Shown piece after piece: positions 25,914 to 35,446 of a stretch of 64,000 nucleotides of DNA (positions are counted from its first letter, which is position 1; every line of letters begins with the position of its first letter). Under the pieces are notes generated by a model. It had not been told where the DNA came from, did no database searches, and saw nothing but the letters and a program-made list of their open reading frames with translations. A program made the translations under genes and the position numbers. Where the stretch lies: the NCBI GenBank assembly GCA_025936825.1, contig JAICSO010000003.1, forward strand, positions 310,001 to 374,000. The letters run 5' to 3'. Source of the stretch: Terriglobales bacterium (GTDB taxonomy: Bacteria; Acidobacteriota; Terriglobia; Terriglobales; Acidobacteriaceae).

Positions 25914-28900
25914 ATGAAACTGGCGTTGCCACGAATGACTTCGGGAGGCCCCTTTTTGCCTCGAACTTTCCTCTTCTCTCTGTTGTTTGCGCTGGCGCTG
26001 ATGTCCGCCGCGGTCGCCCAAGACACCGACGAAACCGAAAACGGTACCATGACCGGAACCGTCACTTCCACTAAGGGTGCCCCGATTTCTGGCGTCAGAC
26101 TCCTCTTCACTGACCGCCTCACCGGTAAAACCAGCGCTGTCCGCACCAACGCCCAAGGCAAATACAACTCTGGTGATATTGCGGCCACCGACTATACCGT
26201 TCGCGCCGAGGTCCGATCCTTTATTACTGCTACGAGTTCTGCGACGGTGAAAGCTGGCGCTGCCACCACTTTGGATTTCACCCTAGCTCCCGAGCCGCTT
26301 CCCGGAGTTGTTGGCTCAAAAGAAATTGAGAGTTACCCGCTTCGCAGCCTGAACTTTCTAGAACTGCTGCAACTCGAGCCCGGCGTTCAGAACCAGAATG
26401 CAGGAACTTTTGCTCCCAATAAAAACGCATTTTCATCGCTCTCACTCTTCAATCAGTACGGAACCGACACACCCCTGGACGCTGATGGTCTGAGCATCAC
26501 TGATCGGGTCTCCGGCGGGCCTGTCCAGAATCTTCCTGCAACAATCGTGGATGTATTTCAAGTCGGAGGCGTGCTCGCACCCATCACTGACCAGCTTTAT
26601 GCGCCTGGAGCAATCAACATCGTGACGCGCTCCGGTACGGAGCAGTTCCACGGAAACCTGTTCGGTTCGTATGGAAACGGCGACATCCTCGGCGCCAGCT
26701 TGCCCGGCGGACACAGCCATCGCTGGGGACGCCAGTTTTACGGCGGCACTGCCGGCGGCGCGCTTACAGACAAAGTCATCTTTTATGCTTCCCTCGAACG
26801 CGGTCACCAAGATCTGTTGAATCCCGTTCTTCCCGGCGGTGCCTTTGCAGCCTTGAACCCGGCCTTCACCAGCATTGATGAACCTTACCGCAGCATCCTC
26901 GGGAGTGGCCGCCTTGATTACAAGGTGTCTGACACAACCCGCTTGTTCTACCGCTTCGCCTATGATCACAACACCGTCGTCGCGCCGTTTTCCTCCGGAC
27001 CAAGTTTGCAGCCCGTGTTGGCGGAGACCAACACGCCCTCGCACACGGTTGGCTTCGACACAACTACTGGCTCTCTGATTCACTCGTTCCGTTTCGAGTA
27101 CCTTCGCTTCAAGAACACAACGGCGCAGCCATCGTCACCCGGTCCTCCTCCCGCCATACCCGCTGGCACCAATTACGATTTCAACATCGGGGGTGGCTCT
27201 ATCGAACAGTGCTCTACGGGCGCCTTGATTTGCGTGGGCCAGAGCCCCTTCATCAACCAGCGGAACTATCAGTCGAACACGCAGTTCCGGTATGACGGCA
27301 GCCGCATTTCCGGAAAACACCAGTTCCATTTCGGTGGGAGCTTTGATCGCGTTCTGGTCGGCCGTTTCGCGCCTCTCTATTCTTCCGCGCCGGTTCTATC
27401 GGATCAGAACCCGGTGCCTCTGCCAGCGGCAGTTGGTGGCCCGAGTGGGTTGGCAACAGATCCATCTTCTTATCCCGTGCAGTGGGCTTTTGTGGGCAAT
27501 GGCATGGGCTTTCAGTCCGAGAAATCCGCATTCGGACTGCCCGGCGGAGCCCTTAGCGATAACCAGGTGTCGCTTTACGCCGGCGACACCGTCAAAGCAA
27601 CGCAAAATCTCACCGTCACCTACGGCGTGAATTGGGCTCGCGATACCGTTCCCAACAACAGCGACCTGCAGCCTATCGCAGCACTGAACCTTTGGCAGTC
27701 CAAACTCGGCAATCGCGTGCGCCAGCCCAACTACAATTTCGCGCCGCATCTCGGCGTTGCGTGGGACACCAGTTCCAATGGCACGACAACCCTTCGTGCC
27801 GGCATCGGCATGTTCTACGACCAATCATCGTTTCTGAACGCTTATTCCGACCGGGCCCTGAGGCTGCAGCAAGGCAACTATTTCGCCACCGCCCCCGCAT
27901 GCATCGGCGGCGCTTCCGGTCGGATCCTCTGGCCGACTGCCGCAACCGGCACCATCCCTGGTGGCACTATCAACTCAGACGGCACTGTGTCTCCCTTCGA
28001 TCCTGTTTCCGGAAAGAGTTGGTGCGGTGAGTCGATGGGTACGGCCGCTCCGCTGGCTCTCGCGCTTCAGCAGGCCTATCAATCTGCGTTCAGCGGAGCG
28101 GCTTCGAACGCCAATTTCATTGGCAATCCCAACGCCTTCGCCAGCCCCATGCTGAATCAGTTGAGCTTGATCGATCCCAATTACCAGACCCCGCGGACCG
28201 TCCAGATGAACGTCGGATTGCGGCACGAACTGCGTCCCGGCTTGGTTTTCTCTGTCGACTACCTTCGCCAAGTCACAACGCGATCGATGCTGGGAGTCGA
28301 CGTGAACCAAGGTGGCGCAGCAAATACCTTCAATCTCGCTAATGCCCTCGCCGCGCGTGACCTCGCGCAAGTTCAGAATGGCTGTTTGACAGGCACCAAT
28401 CAAGTTAGCTGCATGGTTGCAAAGCTCGGCGCGATCGGGGCGCTGAATGCTTATGGTGGCGCTGGCATAGGCGGCCCTGCCCAAGTAACTGGAGGGGCAC
28501 CGTGCTCCTACTGTGCATTCCCTGGGTTGCATCCCAACCTCGGCGTGAACGTTGTAGACATGCCGGTTGGTCGTTCTGTGTACGGCGGTGTTCTCCTAAG
28601 CCTCAATCAGGAGATCACCAAGCTTTCGCGCGGAGTGCGCAGCGCCAGCTTCCGTTTCTCGTACTCGCATTCGCGCAACGTTAGCCAGGGGCAGGACACA
28701 ACCTTTTCGCTGCTCGCCAACGACTACGCTAATCCTGACCGTTTCACCGGCCCCGACGCTCTCGACCGCACGCATCAAGTCTCGATCGCGGCGCATTTCG
28801 ATCTGCAGCATTCGTTGCAGTTGAGCTTCCTCACTCACTTTGCCAGCCCGTTACCGGTGACGCTTCGTTTCCCGCAAGAAGCCGGAGGCGCAGAGATTCT

Positions 28901-29480
28901 GGTCACAGATTGGAATGGCGATGGCAGCACCGGTGACATTCTGCCCAATTCAACTGTGGGCGCTTACATGCGTAAATGGAAACCTGGCAATCTTCCACAG
29001 GTCGTCCAGCAATACAACACCAACATCGCCGGCAGTGCTCAACCGGAGACCGCGTCTGGCAACGCTTTGATCAACGCTGGCGTGTTCACTTTGCCGGAAC
29101 TACAAAGTATGGGCGGCGTCATGCAACCGCTCGCGGCGCCCGTCTCCCATCTGGCTGGCCTGGGATGGTTCAAGACCTTCGATGTTCGCCTTGGTTGGGA
29201 ACATCAACTCGGAGAACGTTTCACCATCACGCCGAGTGTTTCGCTTTATAACGTTTTCAACTTCGCGAATTTCGATATGCCCGGCTACGTGCAGAGCGGC
29301 ATCCTGAATTACGGTGCCGGGAGCCTCATGTCCGGGGCGACATTGGTTCAGCCCCAGAACACCGTCGGCGGGAATTCTTCTTTCGCCAACGGACGCACCA
29401 ATCGCACTTCTCTTCAACCCAACATGAACGCCAGCGGCGCTCCTCGCGCGGTGCAGTGGGGATTGAAATTGTCCTTCTAA
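25914..29480 (+). CDS. Oar-like TonB-dependent outer membrane receptor 3
   Basis: Third large receptor (1188 aa from ATG 25914). It has a signal peptide (FLFSLLFALALMSAAVAQ), a carboxypeptidase-regulatory domain (TVTSTKGAPISGVRLLFTD ... YTVRAEV), a plug region (LDADGLSITDRVSGG, INIVTRSGTEQFHGN) and a barrel ending WGLKLSF. It is clearly more distant from receptors 1 and 2 than those are from each other, and no TPR gene follows. ATG 25866 is an in-frame alternative, but the signal peptide fits 25914 better. Upstream are the VWFA gene and a possible structured RNA. Confidence 0.9.
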   Translation: MKLALPRMTSGGPFLPRTFLFSLLFALALMSAAVAQDTDETENGTMTGTVTSTKGAPISGVRLLFTDRLTGKTSAVRTNAQGKYNSGDIAATDYTVRAEVRSFITATSSATVKAGAATTLDFTLAPEPLPGVVGSKEIESYPLRSLNFLELLQLEPGVQNQNAGTFAPNKNAFSSLSLFNQYGTDTPLDADGLSITDRVSGGPVQNLPATIVDVFQVGGVLAPITDQLYAPGAINIVTRSGTEQFHGNLFGSYGNGDILGASLPGGHSHRWGRQFYGGTAGGALTDKVIFYASLERGHQDLLNPVLPGGAFAALNPAFTSIDEPYRSILGSGRLDYKVSDTTRLFYRFAYDHNTVVAPFSSGPSLQPVLAETNTPSHTVGFDTTTGSLIHSFRFEYLRFKNTTAQPSSPGPPPAIPAGTNYDFNIGGGSIEQCSTGALICVGQSPFINQRNYQSNTQFRYDGSRISGKHQFHFGGSFDRVLVGRFAPLYSSAPVLSDQNPVPLPAAVGGPSGLATDPSSYPVQWAFVGNGMGFQSEKSAFGLPGGALSDNQVSLYAGDTVKATQNLTVTYGVNWARDTVPNNSDLQPIAALNLWQSKLGNRVRQPNYNFAPHLGVAWDTSSNGTTTLRAGIGMFYDQSSFLNAYSDRALRLQQGNYFATAPACIGGASGRILWPTAATGTIPGGTINSDGTVSPFDPVSGKSWCGESMGTAAPLALALQQAYQSAFSGAASNANFIGNPNAFASPMLNQLSLIDPNYQTPRTVQMNVGLRHELRPGLVFSVDYLRQVTTRSMLGVDVNQGGAANTFNLANALAARDLAQVQNGCLTGTNQVSCMVAKLGAIGALNAYGGAGIGGPAQVTGGAPCSYCAFPGLHPNLGVNVVDMPVGRSVYGGVLLSLNQEITKLSRGVRSASFRFSYSHSRNVSQGQDTTFSLLANDYANPDRFTGPDALDRTHQVSIAAHFDLQHSLQLSFLTHFASPLPVTLRFPQEAGGAEILVTDWNGDGSTGDILPNSTVGAYMRKWKPGNLPQVVQQYNTNIAGSAQPETASGNALINAGVFTLPELQSMGGVMQPLAAPVSHLAGLGWFKTFDVRLGWEHQLGERFTITPSVSLYNVFNFANFDMPGYVQSGILNYGAGSLMSGATLVQPQNTVGGNSSFANGRTNRTSLQPNMNASGAPRAVQWGLKLSF

Positions 29481-29604
29481 AGGGCGCGCGTAGCGAATGG
29501 CCAAATAGGCTCAGGGATTAGAACACCGGACAGAGCCGACAGATTCGAATGCCGTAGGCGTCAATGCCAGCGCACGTCTGTCCCGCCAAGCGTAGAATCT
29601 CCAC

Positions 29605-29847
29605 ATGCCTTTTTCGGATCCGCAAAAAAAGAAATCTCCGCCTCCCGAGTCCACCAACGAAGAGGCCGCGTACCTCAAGCGCCTCGCAGAAAAGCAAAGC
29701 CCCATCACGCTGAAGCTGGTCAACGGGGAGACTCTCCGCGGATTCATCGAATACTACGACCGCAATATGCTCCGCCTCACCCGTCAGGGCAAACCTAACC
29801 TCTTCATCTTCAAGCACCAGATCGCCTACCTCGCCGAAGAAGCCTGA
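29605..29847 (+). CDS. Hfq-like Sm domain protein
   Basis: Eighty-residue protein whose second half reads as an Hfq/Sm fold: Sm1-like SPITLKLVNGETLRGFIEYYD, then FIFKHQIAYLAEE in place of the Hfq YKHAI Sm2 motif, keeping the key Lys-His pair. The N-terminus is a Lys/Pro-rich extension (PQKKKSPPPES) followed by a helix (EEAAYLKRLAEKQ), where classical Hfq has a shorter helix. It is probably a divergent hexameric RNA chaperone. Its stop codon lies within the first unit of a heptamer array. Confidence 0.75.
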   Translation: MPFSDPQKKKSPPPESTNEEAAYLKRLAEKQSPITLKLVNGETLRGFIEYYDRNMLRLTRQGKPNLFIFKHQIAYLAEEA

Positions 29848-29914
29848 AACCTGCATGTCTGACACCTAAAGCCTGACACCTGAAACCTGACGCCTGAAAC
29901 CTGACCCCTGAAAC
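29842..29914. repeat. Heptamer array CCTGAAA / CCTGACN
   Basis: About ten direct units (CCTGAAA, CCTGCAT, ..., CCTGAAA, CCTGACG, CCTGAAA, CCTGACC, CCTGAAA) fill the whole gap between the Hfq-like gene and the next reading frame. The array starts inside the stop codon of the Hfq-like gene and ends at GTG 29915. A related word occurs at 62970-63053. Confidence 0.85.
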
Positions 29915-30000
29915 GTGTCTTACTTAGGTAACTACCTCGTAATCCCCCACCTCTGGCAAACTTATCTCGACCAACTCCGTGCCGAGGGGGACACGCATCT

Positions 30001-31500
30001 TTGGCTGAAGATCCGAAATGGGAACTTGCCATTTTGGCGACCGTCCAGGGCTTCTACGAGAAGCTCCTGCAGGACTCCGTCGAAGGTGAAGTGCCCGTCC
30101 CCGCCGGCCTCGAAACCGTCTCGCTTCACGGGGAAGCCGATGTGGGCGAAACTCTCAGCGCGATGCGCCGTTGGTTGCGCCTGCTCGATATGGCGATTTC
30201 GCCGGCAATGTTGCGCCGCGCCTTCAACGATGAGACGGATCCCGAAATCGCCGAAGCCATGCTTCGTTATTTCGTTCGCAAGAAGGATCACGTTGACTCC
30301 GACCGCGACAAGACCGACATCGTTTCCACATTTCTCTATCGTCACCCGCGAGTGCCAGGGCAGTGGGAACAACGCGGTTATGGACTAGACGGATCGCTTC
30401 CGTTATCTCCGTTTGAAATCGCGCTCATCGAGATTCTTGCCGACTCCGATTTGCCCGCGCTTCCCGAAGAGCATCTGCAAACTCTGCGCCGATTCGATGC
30501 TCTCGAAGAGCAGGTGCTTCGCTTCCAGGATCTCAACGCATTACTTGAGTCCGGCGTCATTCAGACGGTACGCCAATTGAAACAGACCCTGGATGATTGT
30601 TTCTTTCACCCGGGCGTGCTCGCCACTATTGCTCCATACAACGCAACCTTCGGCCAGAAGTTTGACGAACTGTTCCGCGCGGCGGTGAAGGAGATCAAAA
30701 CGTTCTCCGACGAACTGGAAGAGCAGGGCGGCACGATTCTGGGCAGCGTGGATGGCGTCGACGTCACCATCGACCACGTCAAGGCTATGGATGAGAACAT
30801 GCTCCTGCGCCTCGACTACGGCACCGCACTCGAGAAATTCCGCCGTGTCTCCCGGCTGAAACAGAGCCTCGAACAGAATCCGCCAGTTAAAAAAGGCGGG
30901 AAGAAAGCTGCTCCGGCTCCGAAGCCTACGGTCAAGACGGCCAGCAATGTCGTTGTCGCTCGCCAACCGATCAATGTGAAAGCCATGCGCAAGGCGGTCA
31001 CGCCCCAGCAAGAGGCCGCCGAAGAAACCAAACTGCTGAAGGTGGAGGAGTCAGTTCGTATCTTCGTACGCGTGGCGGACCCCAAGTTCCGCCAAGTCGT
31101 TCCGATGCGTTTCTTCAACCTGACGCTTACGCCCGCGGAAGCCGATGCTTATTGCGCAGACTTTCTCGAAGAGAAAAGCCTTCGCGCCGGTGTTGCTCGC
31201 GTGCTCTTGCGCCTGGTTGCAGTCACCGCGCGCATCATCACCGAACTCGAAGAGTTGAAGCGCGCGCACAATTCCCCATCACTCTGGAAATTGCACGCCG
31301 ACTCGCTGATCACGCTCCTCGTTCTCGGTGACAACGCCGCCGAAAACGGCACTCGCGTCGCCAACCTTGCCGGCCAGCGCGGACACCGCCAGCAGGTCGA
31401 AGAGATTCAGACCTCTCTCAAGAAACTTCGTGACTACTCCGGCATTGCCGAACGCACTCTCAGCGGCTCTGAATCCAAAACCGCCGCCGCCGGCGAGTAA
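30001..31500 (+). CDS. Conserved-looking protein of unknown function
   Basis: Protein of 499 aa without a domain I recognise. It is mostly helical and charged (QGFYEKLLQDSVEGEV, PLSPFEIALIEILADSD), with a Lys/Pro/Ala-rich linker near residues 300-330 (KKGGKKAAPAPKP) and a helical C-terminal third ending in a QRGHRQQVEEIQTSLKKLRDYSG stretch. No signal peptide or membrane segment is seen. The start shown is TTG 30001. A coding-like frame 29915-30000 (VSYLGNYLVIPHLWQTYLDQ) in another phase would join smoothly if one T were added at 29998-30000, so the real N-terminus may be 29 residues longer. Confidence 0.75.
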   Translation: MAEDPKWELAILATVQGFYEKLLQDSVEGEVPVPAGLETVSLHGEADVGETLSAMRRWLRLLDMAISPAMLRRAFNDETDPEIAEAMLRYFVRKKDHVDSDRDKTDIVSTFLYRHPRVPGQWEQRGYGLDGSLPLSPFEIALIEILADSDLPALPEEHLQTLRRFDALEEQVLRFQDLNALLESGVIQTVRQLKQTLDDCFFHPGVLATIAPYNATFGQKFDELFRAAVKEIKTFSDELEEQGGTILGSVDGVDVTIDHVKAMDENMLLRLDYGTALEKFRRVSRLKQSLEQNPPVKKGGKKAAPAPKPTVKTASNVVVARQPINVKAMRKAVTPQQEAAEETKLLKVEESVRIFVRVADPKFRQVVPMRFFNLTLTPAEADAYCADFLEEKSLRAGVARVLLRLVAVTARIITELEELKRAHNSPSLWKLHADSLITLLVLGDNAAENGTRVANLAGQRGHRQQVEEIQTSLKKLRDYSGIAERTLSGSESKTAAAGE

Positions 31501-31632
31501 CTCCACACGCCAGACTCTCCGACCACCAACAAGCCACAAACTACTTGTTCACCGCGGCGAACCGCAGTATCGTAGTCCAGTCAACGCGGGCAAGTTGGCT
31601 CGCCTTCAGGACGTCGCACTCGCAGGTTGTGC

Positions 31633-31902
31633 ATGAATTCCGGTTTTCATCAGCCCCAAATCCGTTTTGATATCCGCGCCGAACGCGAAGAATACGAACG
31701 CCTGTTCTGTCACCAGGCCAGGATTTTGCAGGACCGCATGGCTCGTCGCAGTCACACTGATCGCACCCGCAAGCCGGATCTCCCGGAGTGGAAGAAGCTC
31801 TTTCTGACGCAAGAGCATGAGCGACGCCTGGTCCACCAGGCGCGAGTTCTAGGCTGGGGTAAAGAAAAGCGCTTTTATTTCGCTCACATCTTTAATCGTT
31901 AA
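31633..31902 (+). CDS. Small hypothetical protein
   Basis: Open frame of 89 codons encoding a very charged, Arg/Glu/His-rich protein with two similar halves (EYERLFCHQARIL and EHERRLVHQARVL), which suggests an internal duplication of a helical unit. No known domain. ATG 31633; ribosome binding site weak. An antisense frame also exists, so confidence is modest. Confidence 0.45.
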   Translation: MNSGFHQPQIRFDIRAEREEYERLFCHQARILQDRMARRSHTDRTRKPDLPEWKKLFLTQEHERRLVHQARVLGWGKEKRFYFAHIFNR

Positions 31903-31929
31903 CTCTTCGACTTCCAATGGCCGGGGAGC

Positions 31930-32265
31930 ATGTACTTCCGAGATACAGTGCATGCTGTATTCTCCTTAGACCCGCACATCCGGCAAACTGTCTGCTGTCA
32001 GACACAGAACATGCCAGCCCTCATACCGAAAATTTATACGGAGCAGAAGGAGCCTTTTGTCTGGCTCTGCTCTGACTGCGACCAGCCGTTCTCAACTTCC
32101 GAATTTTCAAGTGAGCCGAGAGTAGCTAATATTCCTGGACTCAATCGCGACTTTGCTCAGCACTGTCGGCGTCGCCATCCGAAATCCGTGATCGTCACAC
32201 TGCCGCATTCTGAGCAAAAGCTCAGTTTTGTCGAAACCCTGTTCGGCTGGCTTCGAACGGTCTGA
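31930..32265 (+). CDS. Small protein with Cys2-His2-like motif
   Basis: Frame of 111 codons. The central part WLCSDCDQPFST, then FAQHCRRRHP, gives C-x2-C...H-x4-H spacing like a zinc finger, with a hydrophobic C-terminus (SFVETLFGWLRTV). The likely start may be the internal ATG at about 32011 (MPALIPKIYTEQKEP). No homologue is recognised. It lies in a low-gene stretch between the unknown 499-aa protein and the propeller protein. Confidence 0.45.
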   Translation: MYFRDTVHAVFSLDPHIRQTVCCQTQNMPALIPKIYTEQKEPFVWLCSDCDQPFSTSEFSSEPRVANIPGLNRDFAQHCRRRHPKSVIVTLPHSEQKLSFVETLFGWLRTV

Positions 32266-32407
32266 ATAGATTCGTCGAAGCCCAGTGCAGCGAACGGCGC
32301 CTGCCGGCGAGAACGACTCTGTCGGGTGACATCCGTAACCAAGCCTTTGCTAAGCCCGTGATACTCTGATTTCAGCATTCCCCTTCATATCAAGAGGCTA
32401 CAATCCT

Positions 32408-34642
32408 GTGCGTAAATTGATTTTTCTTGCCTGCGCCGCTTTCGCGACGCTCGTTCTGATCAGCTTGGCCGTCGCCGAAGGTACCCGGACTTGGGAGCAG
32501 AGCAAGTACGAGGATTTTTCCAAAGGTACAGCGCACGGAGTAGCTATCTCCAGCAACGGTTTTCTGCAGCTAGCACCCGCTTTCAAGCTGATTGCGACCA
32601 CGCCTTCGAGCGCCGTATGGGCAACAGCCGTGGCGCCCAATGGTGACGTTTACCTGGCGACTGGGGCGCCCGCCAAGGTTTATCGCGTGTCGCCGGGAGC
32701 CCAACCAGTCGCAGTTTTTCAGCCGCAGGAGCTTCAGGTCCAGGCATTAGTGGTCGACAAGCGCGGCGCAATCTATGCCGCCACTAATCCCGATGGAAAG
32801 GTTTACAAACTCGAGAAGACCGCATCGGACAGCGGTCGTGGCGCGGGTCGGCCGACCGAAACAAAGAGCCAAGAGACTACAGCCAAGAGCGAACCAACCA
32901 CTGAAAGCGGCTGGAAATCCTCCGTGTACTTCGACCCGGGAACAAAATACATCTGGGCTTTAGCTCTCGACGATGCCGGTAACCTTTACGTCGCCACCGG
33001 AGATCACGGTGAGATTTTCCGGGTGACACCAAACGGCGAGCACTCGGTATTCTTCAAGAGCGATGAGCCCCACATCCGCGTGCTCGCCTTCGATAAACAA
33101 GGCGATGTGATCGCCGGTTCCGATGGCAGCGGCCTTATTTACCGCATCAACCCCAAGGGTGAAGGCTTCGTGCTTTATAGCGCCCCAAAGCGCGAGATCA
33201 CCAGCCTGGCGGTTGACGATAGCGGCAATATTTATGCGGCTGCAGCGGGGGAAAAGCGTTCCAGCGACAACTCGAGCCGTGGCAATGTGACCATCGTTGT
33301 TCCCAATTCAAATCCGAATGCGAACGGGCCGGCAGGAAATCCGAACCAGGGTTCCTCCAATGAGCAGCCGCTTACCTTGAACAGTTCTGGGCCAGCAGTC
33401 CCCGGAGGATCGGAGATTTATCGCATTTCGCCCGACGGTTCTCCCTCGCGACTCTGGGGTTCGCGTGACGACCTGGTTTACTCGCTCGCGTTTGATTCGC
33501 ATGGGCGTTTGCTTGCCGGGACCGGCAATCGCGGGCAGATATATCAAATCACCGGCCGCGAAGACTACATCGAGTTAATCAAAGCTGCCGCAAACCAGGT
33601 AACTGCGTTCGTGAAGGCCCCGAACGGTGGGCTATACGTTTCCACCAGCAATCTGGGCAAGTTGTTTCTGCTCAGCGACGCACCCGACGCGGAAGGAAGC
33701 TACGAGAGCGATATTTTCGACGCGCACGTGTTTTCGAAGTGGGGCCGCGCTGAATTTCGGGGCAAGGGTACCGTCGAACTATTTGCCCGCAGTGGCAACG
33801 TCGACAATCCCGACCGCAACTGGAGCACCTGGAAGAAAATCGATCTGCAGAAGGACGCTGATATTCCTGCACCTCCCGCCCGATTCATTCAGTGGAAGGC
33901 GATCTTGCAGCCAGGAAATCCTGCGCCGCAAGTGGACAGCGTGGTCGTGAATTATCTGTCGAAAAACTTGGCGCCTGAATTCGATGACGTCGTGGTCTCG
34001 GTCGGCACTCGCTATCAATCGCCGCCACGCCCGGCGAATCTCGATCCAGGACAGCGCTTTGAGGCACAACCGATCACGTCTCGCGACCGCCAATCCATTG
34101 GCGTAAAGTGGAATGTGCGCGACGACAACGATGACCAGATGGTTTACTCCCTGTATTATCGCGGCGATGGGCAAACGCGGTGGCTGTTGCTGAAGAACAA
34201 TCTCACGGAAAAGTTCTACTCGTTCGACGCGGCTCTGCTTCCGGATGGCGGCTACACGGTGAGGGTGGTGGCGTCGGACGCTCCGTCGCACTCGCCGCAG
34301 GATGCTCTTACCGCCCAGCGCGAGAGCGATCGCTTCGAGGTGGACACCACGCCGCCGCAGGTGCAGGATGTGAAAGCTTCCGTGCAGGCAAATCTGCTTC
34401 ACGTACAGTTTCGTGCCGTTGACGGCTTCTCTCCGATCAAGCGCGCTGAGTATTCGGTGGATGCAGGCGACTGGCATTTTGTTGAGCCAGTCGGTGGATT
34501 GTCCGATTCGAAGTCAGAGAGCTACGATTTCACGCTTCCGCTCTCAGGAGAGTCCGTCATGCAGGAGCATGTAGTCGTGGTCCGCGCCTACGACCGCTTC
34601 GACAACATGAACTCCGCGAAGACGGTGGTAGGCGCGAAGTAG
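32408..34642 (+). CDS. Secreted beta-propeller protein
   Basis: Exported protein of 744 aa: signal peptide (MRKLIFLACAAFATLVLISLAVAEG), then repeated propeller blades of the form GDVYLATGAPAKVYRVSPG, GAIYAATNPDGKVYKLE, GNLYVATGDHGEIFRVTPNG, GNIYAAAAGEKR and GRLLAGTGNRGQIYQITG, up to about residue 430, interrupted by low-complexity Asn/Gly/Ser linkers. The C-terminal part (about 440-744) is built of Ig/fibronectin-like strands (YTVRVVASDAPSHSPQDAL). No catalytic motif is visible. The start is GTG 32408. A carbohydrate-binding or surface role is only a guess. Confidence 0.85.
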   Translation: MRKLIFLACAAFATLVLISLAVAEGTRTWEQSKYEDFSKGTAHGVAISSNGFLQLAPAFKLIATTPSSAVWATAVAPNGDVYLATGAPAKVYRVSPGAQPVAVFQPQELQVQALVVDKRGAIYAATNPDGKVYKLEKTASDSGRGAGRPTETKSQETTAKSEPTTESGWKSSVYFDPGTKYIWALALDDAGNLYVATGDHGEIFRVTPNGEHSVFFKSDEPHIRVLAFDKQGDVIAGSDGSGLIYRINPKGEGFVLYSAPKREITSLAVDDSGNIYAAAAGEKRSSDNSSRGNVTIVVPNSNPNANGPAGNPNQGSSNEQPLTLNSSGPAVPGGSEIYRISPDGSPSRLWGSRDDLVYSLAFDSHGRLLAGTGNRGQIYQITGREDYIELIKAAANQVTAFVKAPNGGLYVSTSNLGKLFLLSDAPDAEGSYESDIFDAHVFSKWGRAEFRGKGTVELFARSGNVDNPDRNWSTWKKIDLQKDADIPAPPARFIQWKAILQPGNPAPQVDSVVVNYLSKNLAPEFDDVVVSVGTRYQSPPRPANLDPGQRFEAQPITSRDRQSIGVKWNVRDDNDDQMVYSLYYRGDGQTRWLLLKNNLTEKFYSFDAALLPDGGYTVRVVASDAPSHSPQDALTAQRESDRFEVDTTPPQVQDVKASVQANLLHVQFRAVDGFSPIKRAEYSVDAGDWHFVEPVGGLSDSKSESYDFTLPLSGESVMQEHVVVVRAYDRFDNMNSAKTVVGAK

Positions 34643-34653
34643 GAGGGCTTGAT

Positions 34654-34880
34654 GCCCGTTCCGGCGGGACTCGATTTGTTGCTCGCCTTGCCCAGCACTG
34701 ACGTGCTGCGCTAATTAGATGCCGCCCTACGCGCTCATTGCGAAAAGGCCGGTACGGCTGCTTGCCTGCGTAGCTAGGTTCTGTCCGAATGCCGATGATC
34801 CGTGTTTTTTATGGCCAGGCGCATCCTTATCGCCAGTCGCGGAGCGACGGTAAATAAATACCCAGCAGTCAGTGCTGGGG
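34654..34880. repeat. Inverted repeat element, CCAGCACTGACGTGCT family
   Basis: The left arm (34685-34731) has CCCAGCACTGACGTGCTG followed by GCTAATTAGATGCCGCC; the right arm (34831-34880), read on the opposite strand, has CCAGCACTGACTGCTGGG followed by TATTTATTTACCGTCGC, so the arms are imperfect inverted copies. A small hairpin (CCCGTTCCGGCGGG, 34654) precedes it. A single related copy is at 62862-62945. The element fills most of the spacer between the propeller gene and the NTF2-like gene. Confidence 0.65.
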
Positions 34881-34929
34881 AAACAATCGCCTAGAATGCG
34901 AGTCCCTTCAGTGACGGTACAAACCAAAA

Positions 34930-35352
34930 CTAATCCTGAATTCTTTGCACCACCGATAAAATCTTCCAATCTCCATTCACTTTCGCCAACGTCATGTAGT
35001 CGGTCCAATGAGGGGTAACTAACTTGGCCGAGGCAATGTTCCCGGAGACATCCATCACGGTGACCTGCTCGGTCTTCTCGCTCGCCGGCATGTCGGCGGG
35101 ACCATTCGAGCGGACCGATTCCACCATCTGCTGGCCAGTCCATTCGCGCATTGGAATGCTGCCGTGAATCATGTGCTTCAAATAATGCGGATGCAGTGTC
35201 GACTGCATACGAGTGGCATCGCCGGCATAGTAGCCCTCGATGTAATTGGTGACCGTGGCCTGAATTGCGGCTGAGTCGTTGGTTTTGCTTTGTGCTTGGG
35301 TTGAAAGATTGAACGTCAGGCAGAGTGCGAACGCGAGTGCGGCGTGCTTCAT
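34930..35352 (-). CDS. Secreted NTF2-like (lumazine-binding-like) protein
   Basis: Small exported protein of 140 aa: signal peptide (MKHAALAFALCLTFNLSTQAQ) and an NTF2-like cone fold (ATVTNYIEGYYAGDATRMQSTLHPHYLKH ... VNGDWKILSVVQRIQD) of the lumazine-binding/SnoaL-like group. It probably binds a small ligand; no catalytic site can be assigned. ATG 35352 is set at the signal peptide; an upstream extension to 35496 is rejected. It is a single-gene unit after the MFS gene. Confidence 0.82.
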   Translation of the reverse strand: MKHAALAFALCLTFNLSTQAQSKTNDSAAIQATVTNYIEGYYAGDATRMQSTLHPHYLKHMIHGSIPMREWTGQQMVESVRSNGPADMPASEKTEQVTVMDVSGNIASAKLVTPHWTDYMTLAKVNGDWKILSVVQRIQD

Positions 35353-35446
35353 GGAAGATCGGCTCCAGCGATCACTCGAATTATGCAGCAGTTTTCTCGC
35401 TGCGGGCATTACACCGAAGTTCAATAACACGCAGGAAATTGGCTGC

